Below the pieces are notes generated by a model. That model saw nothing but the letters and a program-made list of their open reading frames with translations. It was not told where the DNA came from and searched no databases. Both the position numbers and the translations under genes were made by a program. A stretch of DNA of 64,000 bases, from contig NC_060896.1 in assembly GCF_014805685.1 (NCBI RefSeq), positions 16,608,777-16,672,776 on the forward strand. Reading direction: 5' to 3'. The DNA comes from Silurus meridionalis. Taxonomy: Eukaryota > Chordata > Actinopteri > Siluriformes > Siluridae. Shown in pieces: positions 42,500 to 53,902 of the stretch. Each line of letters opens with the position of its first letter. The stretch's first letter is position 1.

Positions 42500-42768
42500 G
42501 AGATCTTCTTCTTTCGGCTTCTCCCATTAGGGGTCGCCACAGCAGATCATCCATATTCGTGATCCGCATGTTTAATTTGTCACATGTTTTTACGCCGGAT
42601 ACCCTTCCTAACGCAACCCTCCGCATTAATCCTGGCTTGGGACCGGCACTAAGAGTGCACTAACTTGTGCAACCCTAATGGCTGGGGTTGGTTCCCTGAC
42701 CTGGGATCGAACCCGGGCCGCAGTGGTGAGAGCGCTGCATCCTAACCACTAGACCACCAGGGAACCCA
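42500..42768 (-). mobile_element. tRNA-Glu-headed SINE with RTE-like LINE ends
   Basis: Read on the minus strand, it has three parts. A tRNA-Glu-like head lies at 42,692-42,763. A body of about 110 bp (agtgcactcttagtgccggt, gttgcgttaggaagggtatc, catgcggatcac) follows and matches the 5' region of the RTE-like LINE at 63,880-64,000. Then comes a tail of about 45 bp, gatctgctgtggcgacccct, matching the LINE's final codons and 3' end, closing in gaagaag. Flanking attattaat stretches on both sides are a possible duplication. It lies inside the hAT element. Confidence 0.8.
42692..42763 (-). tRNA. tRNA-Glu(CTC)-like sequence (SINE promoter)
   Basis: The 72-nt sequence starts tccctggtggtctagtgg and ends gtcagggaa. 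The acceptor stem pairs fully (one G-T pair). The A box tggtctagtgg and the B box ggttcgatccc are intact. The anticodon loop ctctcac gives CTC; the anticodon stem has one mismatch. Because it is fused to the SINE body and has no 3' terminator run, it is most likely the RNA polymerase III promoter of the SINE, not an independent tRNA gene. Confidence 0.7.
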
Positions 42769-42919
42769 TAATTTATTATTATTAATAACATATATTTAAA
42801 GGTAAATTGAGCAAATTTTTTATTTCAGAAGTGTGTATCAAACTGGTCGCCATTCACATTAATCGGTACCCAAGAAGTAGCTCTCAGTTTCAAAAAGGTT
42901 GGTGACCCCTGCTTTAAAT

Positions 42920-43150
42920 GTTCAAAGAAGTCCAATGTCCAAACTACATGAATTGGGATCCAAATGGCACTAGTCTGTCTTTAGATGGTTAGGAATGATT
43001 TTTCGGGGTCCGCATCTACTCCTTGTAGGTTTATAATCTTCATGAGTTGGGACACAACTGGAGCTGGCGCAATCTCTGGATGCCTTGGAATGTGTAGAGA
43101 AAGATAAGCAGTGGAGAGGAATTAGCGTAGCTACTGTTCATAATATTAAC
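42920..43150. other. Spacer
   Basis: No gene or element boundary was recognised in this short stretch. Confidence 0.45.
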
Positions 43151-43640
43151 AAGCACAAGTTGATAATGTGTGATCAGGTGTTCTGGAGCACAAGGTTATG
43201 ATATGTTATATGTTTCATGTGTAGGCCTTGCTAAAAAGATATGTCTTTTAAATACGCTTAAACTGCGAGAGAGTGTCTGAGCCCCGAACACTGTCAGAAA
43301 GACTATGGTCCACCACCTTTAGTGGACTTTGCCATTCTAGCAACTACTAGAATTTCAAAGTTTTTAGATCTAAAAGAGCATTACGGATTGTAGCGTGTTA
43401 GAAAAAAGGATGGATACATGGGAACGAAACCATTTAGGGCTTTGTAAGTAAGTTGCAATAGTTTGTAGTCGATTCAAAACGTAACAGGTAGCCAGTGTTG
43501 GGATGATAATATTATGGTTATATGGTCATATTTTCTTGACCTTGTGAGAACTCTGGACTAATTGTAGCATGTATGATGCAGGACAACCACCTAGTAATGC
43601 ATTGTGCGTGGATACCAAAGTGAGATTATTTTTCTAATAA
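43151..43640 (-). pseudogene. L2-type LINE C-terminal fragment
   Basis: The minus strand encodes an LDYCNALLGGC-like block (caatgcattactaggtggttgt), WLPVTF-IDYKLLQLTYKALN (about 43,420-43,490), and a SPDSVRGSDTLSQFKR-like block followed by KTYLFSKAYT (43,240-43,310). This is the end of an L2 ORF2, of the same subfamily as the fragment split at 13,047/16,842. Several stops are present. Confidence 0.7.
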
Positions 43641-44421
43641 CATTCACAGACACTGATAAGCTCTTCTTTTTTATACTTTCCAACTTTATTTTCTAGAGCA
43701 CCTGCCTGCTCACCTTCTTCCTTCAAAATTCAAGTTCATCCAGAAATACATTATTTTCAATGTCAAAATACAAAATAAATTATTTCCTGATTTACTCTGA
43801 TTGGTTGAAGACAGATACCTGCATCTCTTCTTAGATACAAGTGCATCATGTCTGGGTTGAGGCTCTGAGCTGAGGAAATCCTCAGGATAGAGTGAAGATG
43901 TTCATCAGTGAGACTCCTGAGTGGTGTTTTGTTCATCTTCATTAAAGAGAACAGTTGCTCACATAGATATGTGCTGCCAAACATAGAGAGGATTTGAGCA
44001 GCTTGGGCACGGAGTTGGAGCAGTGTGTCGGGGAGAAAACATGGAAACTGTGCAGCACACACAGAGTCGTACTTTGACTTGAGCGTGTCTCTACACTGGA
44101 GTTCAATCGGCTCCATTTGGAGGTTGGTTGGTGCGCTTTCCACGTCAACCACAAATGGATTACTGTGCAGTTCAAATCTGCATTTCTGGGATTCAAAGTC
44201 GGTTAATCGCTGGGTAAGTTCAGCGCTGAGTACGCAGAGTTTTTCAGCGCGGAGTTTTTCAGCGGTCTCGACTGACGCGCCCACGCACTAACAAAGCATT
44301 CTGCGATTTATAGTATTAGCGGTGTATGCGCTATACACTGGCGGGCCAGCTCTAATACACACTTGATATGATCTCGCGGGCCAAAAATAATTACCGCAGG
44401 CCTAAGTTTGACACCCCTGCC
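43641..44421 (-). mobile_element. Internally deleted hAT (GTF2IRD2-like) element
   Basis: On the minus strand the element starts caggggtgtcaaacttagg at 44,421 and runs through cggcccgcg-type subterminal sequence to a short frame. Only the transposase C-terminus is left. The other inverted end was not located; it should lie near 43,640-43,740. Confidence 0.7.
43763..44284 (-). CDS. hAT transposase C-terminal fragment, open frame
   Basis: A 173-codon frame without stops begins MGASVETAEKLRAEK. It contains ESQKCRFELHSNPFVVDVES, APTNLQMEPIELQCRDTLKS and the hAT dimerisation block MFGSTYLCEQLFSLMKMNKT followed by LTDEHLHSILRISSAQ. The catalytic N-terminal half and BED zinc finger are missing. The protein resembles the C-terminus of GTF2IRD2/ZBED-type hAT derivatives. 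An intact frame of only the dimerisation domain may be chance preservation in a young deletion derivative. Confidence 0.7.
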   Translation of the reverse strand: MGASVETAEKLRAEKLCVLSAELTQRLTDFESQKCRFELHSNPFVVDVESAPTNLQMEPIELQCRDTLKSKYDSVCAAQFPCFLPDTLLQLRAQAAQILSMFGSTYLCEQLFSLMKMNKTPLRSLTDEHLHSILRISSAQSLNPDMMHLYLRRDAGICLQPIRVNQEIIYFVF

Positions 44422-44439
44422 CTAAGTGAACCAAAACTA

Positions 44440-44690
44440 TGTCTGACATATCAATATTTTGTGTGAGCTTCATTGTTATCTAGCACTGCCTCAATCCTCC
44501 TGGGCATGGAATTCACCAGAGCTGCACAGGTTGTTGCTGGGATCCTCCTCCACTCCTCCACACTGACATCACAAAGCTGCTGGATGTTAGACAGATGGCG
44601 CTTCTCCACCTTCCACTTGAGGATGCCCCACAGGTGCTCAATGGAGACATACTTGGCCACTCAATCACCTTCAGTTTCCTCAGCATTTAC
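44440..44690 (-). pseudogene. Tc1 transposase C-terminus
   Basis: The minus-strand frame 44,451-44,660 reads IEHLWGILKWKVEKRHLSNI and ATTCAALVNSMPRRIEAVLD and ends DNNEAHTKY. It is the last 60 or so residues after the third acidic residue (E of IEHLWG). It is cut at about 44,690 by the L2 tail. Confidence 0.85.
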
Positions 44691-44691
44691 A

Positions 44692-45200
44692 TTTACATTT
44701 ACATTTGCGGCATTTAGCAGACGCCCTTATCCAGAGCGACGTACAAAAGTGCGTTGAGTCTCTAGCAATGAATAAATCTACACTGGTACGCAAGATTACA
44801 AACTTAATATAAATATAACTCTTGAATTCTACAAAGCAAACTTGGAAAGTGCTAATTTAAGTGTTTCAGGAAGAGGTAGGTCTTCAACCTTCGCTTGAAG
44901 ATAGCCATGGACTCCGCTGTACGGACATCTAGAGGAAGTTCATTCCACCACCTCGGTGCCAGAACAGAGAAGAGCCTTGAAGTATACTTACTTCTCATTC
45001 TGAGAGAAGGTGGTACCAGTCGAGCAGTGCTGGAGGATTTCAGACAGCGTGGTGCAGTGTGAGATGTGATGAGGTCTCTGAGGTAAGATGGTGCTGGTCC
45101 ATGTTTGGCCCTGCAGGCAAGCATCAGCGTTTTGAATCTGATACGTGCAGCTACTGGAAGCCAGTGAAGGAAACGCAGCAGTGGGGTGGTGTGGATAGAA
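44692..45200 (-). mobile_element. 5'-truncated L2-like LINE 3' end
   Basis: It starts on the plus strand with acatttacatttacattt (the complement of the atgtaa tail) and the 3' UTR. The minus strand then encodes LHWLPVAARIRFKTLMLACR, GKYTSRLFSVLAPRWWN-like text and LPLDVRTAESMAIF over 44,860-45,190. The frame is open for 123 codons. It abuts a hAT pseudogene at about 45,205. Confidence 0.85.
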
Positions 45201-45204
45201 ACAT

Positions 45205-46340
45205 GTGCTTTTATTAAAAGCAATGGTGCTCTGCTCTGTCTGGTTTACACAGAACTTATTTCCTCTTTTAAAAAAATCAAACGTTAAGAGACATTTTCAA
45301 ACCCACCATGCAGCTTTTGCAGTGAAGTACCCAGTGGGCGAAAGCCGAAAGAAGGCGTATGCAGAGCTCCAACGTAAACTGCAAACCAGACGTCAACAGG
45401 AGCATTTGGAAGCTTGAATGCTGCCAAATTTGCTTGTTTACTGGAGATCGCAAAGCAAGGGAAACCTTTTACTGATGGCAAATATGTAAAGTCATGCATG
45501 CTGATTACGGCAACTGAACTGTTTGAGGATTTTCTGAACAAGGATAAAATCATTCAGAAAATAAAAGAGGTGCCCGGATCTTTTTATGGATTTTGCTACT
45601 GAAAAATAACTGCCACTGGACAAGCTTGTTTCTTTGTGCACTGATGGAGCTCCAAGTATGGTGGGGAAATGAAAAGGGTTTGTGTCTCTACTATGTGATT
45701 AAGGAAAGGACTAATTCTGCATTATCATTGTGCCTTACATCAAGAGGCACTGTGTGCTCAGTCATGTGGGCCTGAACTATGTGAAGTCATTAGTTATATG
45801 AGTAGTGAATTTCATTGTGGCCTGAATGAGTGCCAGTTCAGAGAGTTGTTGGAGGAAATGTGAAGCAACTATTCCAGCCTGCTGTTGCACAGCAATGCCC
45901 ACTGGTTATCAAAAGGGAGAATGCTTGCACGTTTTGCTTTGTGCTTCTATCTGGTGAAAGCCTTTTTGAAAAAGAAAGGAATTGTGCATCCTGAGCTCAT
46001 AGATCAGATTTGGTGTTGAAAGTTTTCCCTGGTGGACATTACCGGGCATCTGAACCAGTTAAACATGAGGATACAGGGACATGTGAATACTGTTTTTTCT
46101 CTACTAGGCTGTTTTAGCATTTGAATCAAAATTGAAACTGTTCACCCACGACAATGAAAGTGGCCACCTCCTGCACTTTGAAACATTACAAACATTCAGG
46201 GAAAGCTGCCTCAAAAATTAGCCTATTTGTAGTCTGTCAGCTGGTTTCGTATACATCTAACCTTTTGATGTCCTTCAGATAACGTTTTGGGGACTTTTGT
46301 TCGCACAGGAAATCACACTCGATGATGACCAGCTCAGTGT
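45205..46340 (+). pseudogene. hAT transposase (GTF2IRD2-like) pseudogene
   Basis: The plus strand opens with KKSNVKRHFQTHHAAFAVKY (BED-finger region) and RKKAYAELQRKLQTRRQQ. In other frames NAAKFACLLEIAKQGKPFTD and KYVKSCMLITATELFEDF follow, then LCTDGAPSMVG (catalytic Asp motif) near 45,640, AVLAFESKLKLF and GHLLHFETLQTFRESC (46,105-46,220). There are many frameshifts and stops. Orientation is opposite to the hAT fragment at 43,641-44,421; both belong to the same superfamily branch. Confidence 0.8.
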
Positions 46341-46617
46341 CATCCCTGGCACCTCCACTGCAAGTTTTGTTGCATACTTTATTTTAAGTTATTTGACTAG
46401 TAAAAGTAAAATGATAGTAAAATATCTGCTTATTTTAAATAGCTAATTTGAGGAAAATAATAATGTATTAACCAGAATTTTAAAATGTGCTTTGTTCTTT
46501 ATTAATGCACTTGCGTTGAGCAAAAAAAAAATGTGATGCTTTACATTTGTTTATTTTTAAGTTGTACATGGACATAAATAAATGTTTTGTTATTGAAAAC
46601 CTGAATTTTCTATAAAA
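46341..46617. other. AT-rich spacer
   Basis: No coding signal was seen; this is likely the decayed 3' part of the neighbouring hAT. Confidence 0.4.
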
Positions 46618-46618
46618 A

Positions 46619-48193
<1,575 letters not shown>

Positions 48194-50100
48194 ACCATGC
48201 AGGCCGCATGAAGAATAATACATGTTGATATACATGTAATTGGACCTATCCGGGTGTCAGGAAAGAGTACAAACTAACATGCTTGAAAACATGCATAAAC
48301 TGGGCTGAGCAGTCAGGGTTAAAAGGAGTGCGGGCCTAGAAGCACAAAGCTATAAAGAGCCCACACCTTAGACCGCATGAGCCACCCAGGTCTGGGTAAC
48401 ATCAAGAAGGTAGTACCTGACAAAGGTATATGAAAAGGACCAGCTTCCAGCAGCACAAATATCCTGCAAGGGAACCCCTCTAAACAGAGCCCAAGAAGCA
48501 GCCAAGCCTCAAGTAGAGTGAGCTCTGAGGCCACCTGGAGGCTGCACTCCTTTAAATTCATATGCCAAGGAGATAGCTTCCAAAAGCTAATGAGAAAGGC
48601 GTTGCTTAGAGATGGGATTTCCTGTGTCAGGGGGTGCCCGAAAAATGAATAGCTGGACGCTCCTTCTAAAGGGGCTAGTCCTGTCAATGTAACCCCGCAG
48701 GCCACGCACAGGGCATACAGCATTTCACCTCTGGTCCTCCACGAAAGAAAAAAGAGGACGGTGAAAAGCAGAGAGCTTGGTCACACCACCAGTGAAAGCT
48801 GAGAAGCCTTTAGGCATCAAGGCCGGGTTAAGCCTGAGCAAAACCTTATCCCTATTGAGCGAAAGTTTGGTGCATGAGGAATTTCTTCCATAGCAGGTTC
48901 TTCCGAACCTCTTCCATAGCAGCCACTCCGTATGGATAGTGGAGGCACCTCTCTCCGTAAAGTGGGTTCCCCCTCAACAAAAGGTCTGTCCCCCTGTTCC
49001 AAATGCCCGGAATGTGAGTCGCCCGTAACGACAGAAAATGCCATCTGCTCCATACCAACAGCTTGTGAGCTAGAGCATAAAGCTTGGAGAAGCGCATCAC
49101 CCCTTGACGGTTGATGTGTGCTACAGCTGTCGTATTGTCGCAGTGCACCAGCACATGATGCCCCTGCAAGCGCTCAGAGCCTTCCACACAGTAAGGAGCT
49201 CCAAATATGGGCTGAGTGAAGTGTGTTTGGCCACACACCATTCACTGATCTCCCTTCCTGTGTGGCTTCCCACCCTGTTAAGGAGGCATCTGTCGTTACC
49301 ACTTTCCGCAGCATGATCGCCCCGAGAGGGGTCCCATGAGCGTAACACGGTTTGTGCACTTTTTCTCACATCCTTTCCAGAACAGTGAAGCCTGTGTAAA
49401 ATAGAGATCGGCACTCACTGGCAGGGGTTCCCACTGAAAGAGAGCCTAAGTCTTTTGAATGGGTAAACATGGAGGGCAGAACAGGTGTCAAGCACCAGGC
49501 CGGCCGTTAATGTTTAGGAATAAAAGGAGCGGGGTAAGGGGGCTTCTTCGCCGCGGCAAAGGACATTTAACCCCAGGGCCTAGCAGAGGTGGGGCTACTC
49601 TGCTGAGCCAGTGGTTTGTTAGTTCTGCCAAAATGTTGGGAATGGCATCCCACAGAAGGTGCGTTAGGCGGCCGCACAGAAGGCGTCTGGCGCGGCGTCG
49701 GCTTCATCAGAAGACACAGTTTGAAAGCCTCGTCCTTCTTCTTCTTATCATCGCAACGCTGCTGCATTAGCATGACATCTCCAGTTGTTGTCTTAAATCA
49801 AGCAGGAGTTCGGCCTGATATGCGGACAACAATCAGCATCGCATTTTCCCCCTCCGAGTCGGAAAACTCGAAGTTGCTGCACTGCAAAGCAGCTACCTTG
49901 AGCCTGTGATGCGGGAGCTTTTCGGGAGCGCTAAACAATGCAGTTCACAGGAAGGTTGATAGCTTCTTGAGCATGTTTAAGAGCCAGGCAGACAATGCAG
50001 AAGGGATGGGAATCCCTAGCCGCAATAAGAGTGGCGCACACAGCCGTGCAGGCTCACGACAGGTTGTCCACTGGTGTAGCCGGTGCCGACTTAGAAAGCG
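48194..50100 (-). pseudogene. DIRS-type tyrosine-recombinase retroelement, degenerate
   Basis: Three minus-strand regions support this. At 49,160-49,360 is VVTTDASLTGWEA, and at 48,990-49,160 are GHHVLVHCDNTTAVAHINRQ and FLSLRATHIPGIWNRGTDLL, the DIRS RNase H domain with its LHVDN/HIPG-type blocks. At 48,330-48,560 a frame reads GVQPPGGLRAHST, GLAASWALFRGVPLQDICAA and a YTFVRYYLLDV-type motif, the tyrosine recombinase box with R and the final Tyr. The ORF1 remnant (KKKKDEAFKLCLLMKP and proline-rich text) lies at 49,570-49,770. The RT palm is missing. Stops occur throughout. Confidence 0.8.
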
Positions 50101-51478
50101 CCATGAGTAAAGTTATGAAGTAGGCGGGCAGCCTATAGAAAAGGTGCGAGCGTGGGCGGCTTGCGAAAGCTAACACGTCTGGCGGAGGATGATCCGAAGA
50201 CTTATGAGTGCAGTCTCATAAACAGGGAGCTGTGAGGTAGGATTTACAGAAGTCGCATGAAGCGAATGTCAACTGAGGAAAAGTAACACGTGCAGGTGCC
50301 TTATGCACTCGGGTAAGGGGTGTTGCCTTACCTGCCATTGTCTGTCTGTCAAGCCAGACTTGGTGCAATTGGATGCATCTGCAGAGGTCAGGTATGGATG
50401 CCTTTCCCATAGGTGAATCTTGAACACGAGATGATGAAAGAGAACTATCTTAGGGAACCTATGCTTTTCTAGAAACCTAAGCTGACATGCTATGTCCAGC
50501 GCCTTGACTCCCGGTATGCACCTAACCTGTGCTGTTGGTGCCCGTAAAGGCCTAGCTAATTTCACGTGCCTCAAAATAGAGACTTCTATAACCAGAGCTC
50601 TTTCAGGTTTCTCAGCGGGTGCTTCACTTAAGTAAAGTTCTTTGAATTCACTCTCTTTTTGGCTGCCATTGCTTTTTGCTTCTCAGTTCATACAATATTA
50701 AATACTTCTCGATTAAATCCATGTTTTATAGGCAATCTCTAAACAGCTATTTCAGATTTGCACAGGTGGTTTTTACTGAATCTAGATCATTTTAGTTCAG
50801 AACTTCATAGTCCAGGTGGTATCAATCTGTACCTAATCTGCCATTTTTAAGAAATGATCAAATATTTTAAATTCAGCCCACCCCTTGCTTAATTAAATTT
50901 AAATTTAAATTAAATGCACAATTAATTAAATTACAATTTAGTTCAATTAAAATGTAATTTAATTTAATTTAAACCCTGTCTAAGAAACCACCCTTACAAG
51001 GTGGTATCAGAAAGGCTTGAGACTAGTTTTCTAACACTCCAACAGATGGGTAACAACGTCACTCTCACCAGATTTGAGTCCTGCAGGCTTTCCAGGATAT
51101 ATTTCAGAAGTGGCAAGAACTCCGCGAGTGCTGTATTGCTGTGCAAGGTGATTATTTTAAATGTTAGTGTGTAAATTTAGATTAAAAAGAGTACTTTCTT
51201 GTAAACAAAGACATTTAATTGTCCATGGTTATTCCATCCAGAAGGTGATTTCTGAGAGAGATGTCGAAGTGTCCTAAAGTGTGGATAAATCAACTGGGAT
51301 AAACAGCAGTTCAGTTTTAAAAAGTCACGGGGAATGAGAAATTATCTAGTGACATGGAGTGTCCCTCTGATACCCACAAGGGCAGTTTCTGTGGAATTTG
51401 TTACCTGAAATGTATACTGAAGGCTGTTCTTTGAGAGTTGGAGAAACAATCAATTGTAGAAAGTGTATTAAATTACAG
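50101..51478. other. Unassigned region, partly possible DIRS 5' part
   Basis: 50,101-50,650 has the same base composition as the DIRS remnant and may be its decayed 5' end. 50,880-50,975 is a taaattt-type low-complexity stretch. No gene was seen in the remainder. Confidence 0.35.
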
Positions 51479-51796
51479 ATAGTGCCCGAGTTACAATGGT
51501 TAGAGTTAAAATATTTCAATCTTACAATGGTCATCCATAACGATACCAATACGTACATTTTTCTAAAGAAATTTCTAATTGCGCACAACAGGAACAGGCA
51601 GCAGCATACGGCAGCATACAGTACTGTGTACGATACGTTAGCTGGGGTGGCTGGGATGCTGCTACCCACTTTTGGTTCAGCACGTGCCCCATTAAATTGT
51701 GCTTAGTGCCGGTGTTCAGTGAATTTAGTGTATTACCGCAAAAAGTTTTAAAAAATTTTTAAACTAATTTTTTTTAAGATTTTGATTTAAAAGCAT

Positions 51797-52905
51797 GTCT
51801 GCTAACTACCCCATGATGTCTGCTGCTGGTAGTGATAAGAAGAGGAAGGCCATCACCTTGCTGCAAAAACTGAAAATTATTTCTCAGAATGAGGCAGGCA
51901 AGGCCGTGACTGTGATAGCATGCGAGATGCAGCTATCTTAGTCTACAATATCTACGATCCTGAAGGACAAGACGCTGTGAAATCTTCTGCTTCTGTCCAT
52001 TCGACGATTATTTCTAAAAAGAGGACAGGGCCTTTGGAAGAGATTGAAGTGTTACTATTTATGTGGATAGAGGACCAGATACATAAGTGTGTTCCACTCA
52101 GCCTTCTCAGCATCCAGGCAAAGGCGTGCACACTTTTCAACGAGCTGAAGAAGCGCAGTGATGATGTTTCCTACAATCAGGAGTTTGTAGCAAGTCACAG
52201 CTGGTTTCCGTGTTTCAAAAACCGGCATAATTTTTATAGCATGCAGATTAGCGTTAAAGCAGCAAGCACTGATGCAGACGGAGCTGCCCAATTTAGGGAA
52301 CAGCTGCATAAGATAAAATTTTTTGGCAGAGCAAATTTTCAATGTTTACGAGACAGGGCTGTATTAGAAGTGTATGCCTTAATGCTCTTACAACACAAAG
52401 AAGCCAAGTCAATACCCGAATTTAGGGCAATTAAAGATTGCCTGACTTTTCTGCTTGGGGGAAATGTGGCTGGCTATAAGCTAAATCTATTCATAATTTA
52501 TCACTCTGCTAATCCGAGGGCATTGGCAAGAATTAGTAAATGTATGCTGCCTGTTCTCTACCGGCCTTTTTGAGGACTGCTTCATCCCAGAAGTCAAGGT
52601 ACTGTATAAAGTATTGTGCCGAAAACAATATACCATTTAAAATTTAGCTTATCCTTGACAATGCTCCTGGCCACCCTCAGTCCATTAGTGATTTCGATCC
52701 CAATGTGAAGGCTGTGTTTATGCCCTCCCAACACAACTTCCCTGATATAGCCAATGGATCAGGGTGCCGTGGCTACGTTGAAGGCGTATTATCTGCGCAA
52801 CACCTTTGCTCAGGCTGTTGAAAGATGTCAGAACTTTCTGGAAGAAATTCTAAAGTAGGGTGAAACATCTATGGCGCTCTGGCATGTTACAAGCTGATAT
52901 ATGAA
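51797..52905 (+). pseudogene. Tigger-type (TIGD1-like) transposase pseudogene
   Basis: A CENP-B-type DNA-binding start reads MSANYPMMSAAGSDKKRK and LLQKLKIISQNEAGKAVTVI. A stop in the helix region near 51,939 follows. The long frame 51,920-52,573 then carries VKSSASVHSTIISKKRTGPL, LLFMWIEDQIHKCVPLSLLS and KEAKSIPEFRAIKDCLTFLL with LGGNVAGYKLNLFIIYHSAN. The first catalytic Asp (VDET) is lost in a deletion around FQCLRDRAVL. Past 52,573 frames shift: DNAPGHPQS-like (second Asp) at 52,655 and MDQGAVATLKAYYLRNTFAQ at 52,757. The copy is inactive. Confidence 0.85.
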
Positions 52906-53864
52906 TGTAACCGGGTGGTAACGAAAGAAACACACACGGCAACAGAATAGTTAATTTATTATAAAGGGGTTTATCTGACTGCTGTTTCTTACTTACAGTT
53001 TACAGCGGTCGGTGGGAACATCAGCAAAACAAAAAAAATAAAATAAAATGAAAAAAAAATAAACTATTACAAAATAATGTTTTACCAAAATGCAGTGTAA
53101 AGAAAAATAAAATCTTAACAGCGATTTACCGCAGAGAAACACTGGTTAGAATCCCAGCCCCAGATGCACACTCAATAAATTACACTTAAACACCAAAAGG
53201 CATCTTGAGTGTTAATGAGGCTGTATGCATGTACACAATCTAAGGAATTGTTTAACCAAAACTTCTCACCCAATTTACTGAACACACAGGCTCAGAGAAT
53301 ATAACAAAACAAAAATAAGCAAGAATACGATAAAGAAATTAAAGTAAATAAAATACGGTAGTGCTATGGTACAAAAGAGATAAAAGAAACACAAATACAC
53401 ACTGTTAAACATTAAAACAATAGGTTTAACAGTATTTATAGCACTTAAAACACTTTTAAATAATTACATAAATAATATAAGAAGCACTGAACTTACACAG
53501 AAACTTGTATCTGCACGTGACACGAGGAACACGCAGATTATACCCGAACCGATCTCATCTGCAAGAGTTGCATACAAAGAAAAGTTCACACAAATAGGTC
53601 ACTAGTTCCCACAGATATAAAACAGTTATAAAGAGATATTTACCAGGAGAAACAGCACCATTTTAGAATAATTCCTCCTCGATATCGAAACACACAGCAT
53701 GTGACTGTTTCACAGAGTTCTCCAAAAAAATGGCTGTTCTATTTTTCGCACCTGTGAAAGGGAAATCTCGAGAGCCCAGACAGGCGATCTCTTAAAGGGC
53801 CACACACACAATTTCAGCACAGTGAAAACTAAAGGCAAAAAAAGTATTTATACCACTGGCCACA
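52906..53864 (-). repeat. Gypsy 3' LTR
   Basis: 959 bp; on the minus strand it starts TGTGGCCAGTGG and ends CGGTTACA. It has a TATAAATA motif 12 bp from its start, which may not be the true promoter. It is nearly identical to the 5' LTR. Confidence 0.95.
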
Positions 53865-53876
53865 TTCTCCCCTGCT
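53865..53876 (-). other. Polypurine tract
   Basis: On the minus strand gcaggggagaa directly precedes the 3' LTR start, the expected position for plus-strand DNA priming. Confidence 0.8.
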
Positions 53877-53902
53877 AAAACCCATCATTGTCCCCAATGA
53901 CA

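Larger units (their letters stand above)
41852..42911. mobile_element. Non-autonomous hAT element carrying LTR and SINE
   Basis: The ends are cagggatcaccaac (left) and the complement caggggtcaccaac (right). The 8-bp target duplication ctttaaat is exact at 41,844-41,851 and 42,912-42,919. Of the 1,060 bp, 422 bp are a solo LTR and about 265 bp a SINE, so the original element was about 370 bp. No transposase is present. Confidence 0.92.

Noticed and set aside
42692..42763. Independent functional tRNA-Glu gene
   Set aside because: It is fused to a SINE body, has an anticodon-stem mismatch and lacks a terminator run directly after the acceptor stem.
49459..49909. Plus-strand frames of about 100 codons
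   Set aside because: They are antisense to the DIRS-type ORF1/RNase H remnant and match no family.
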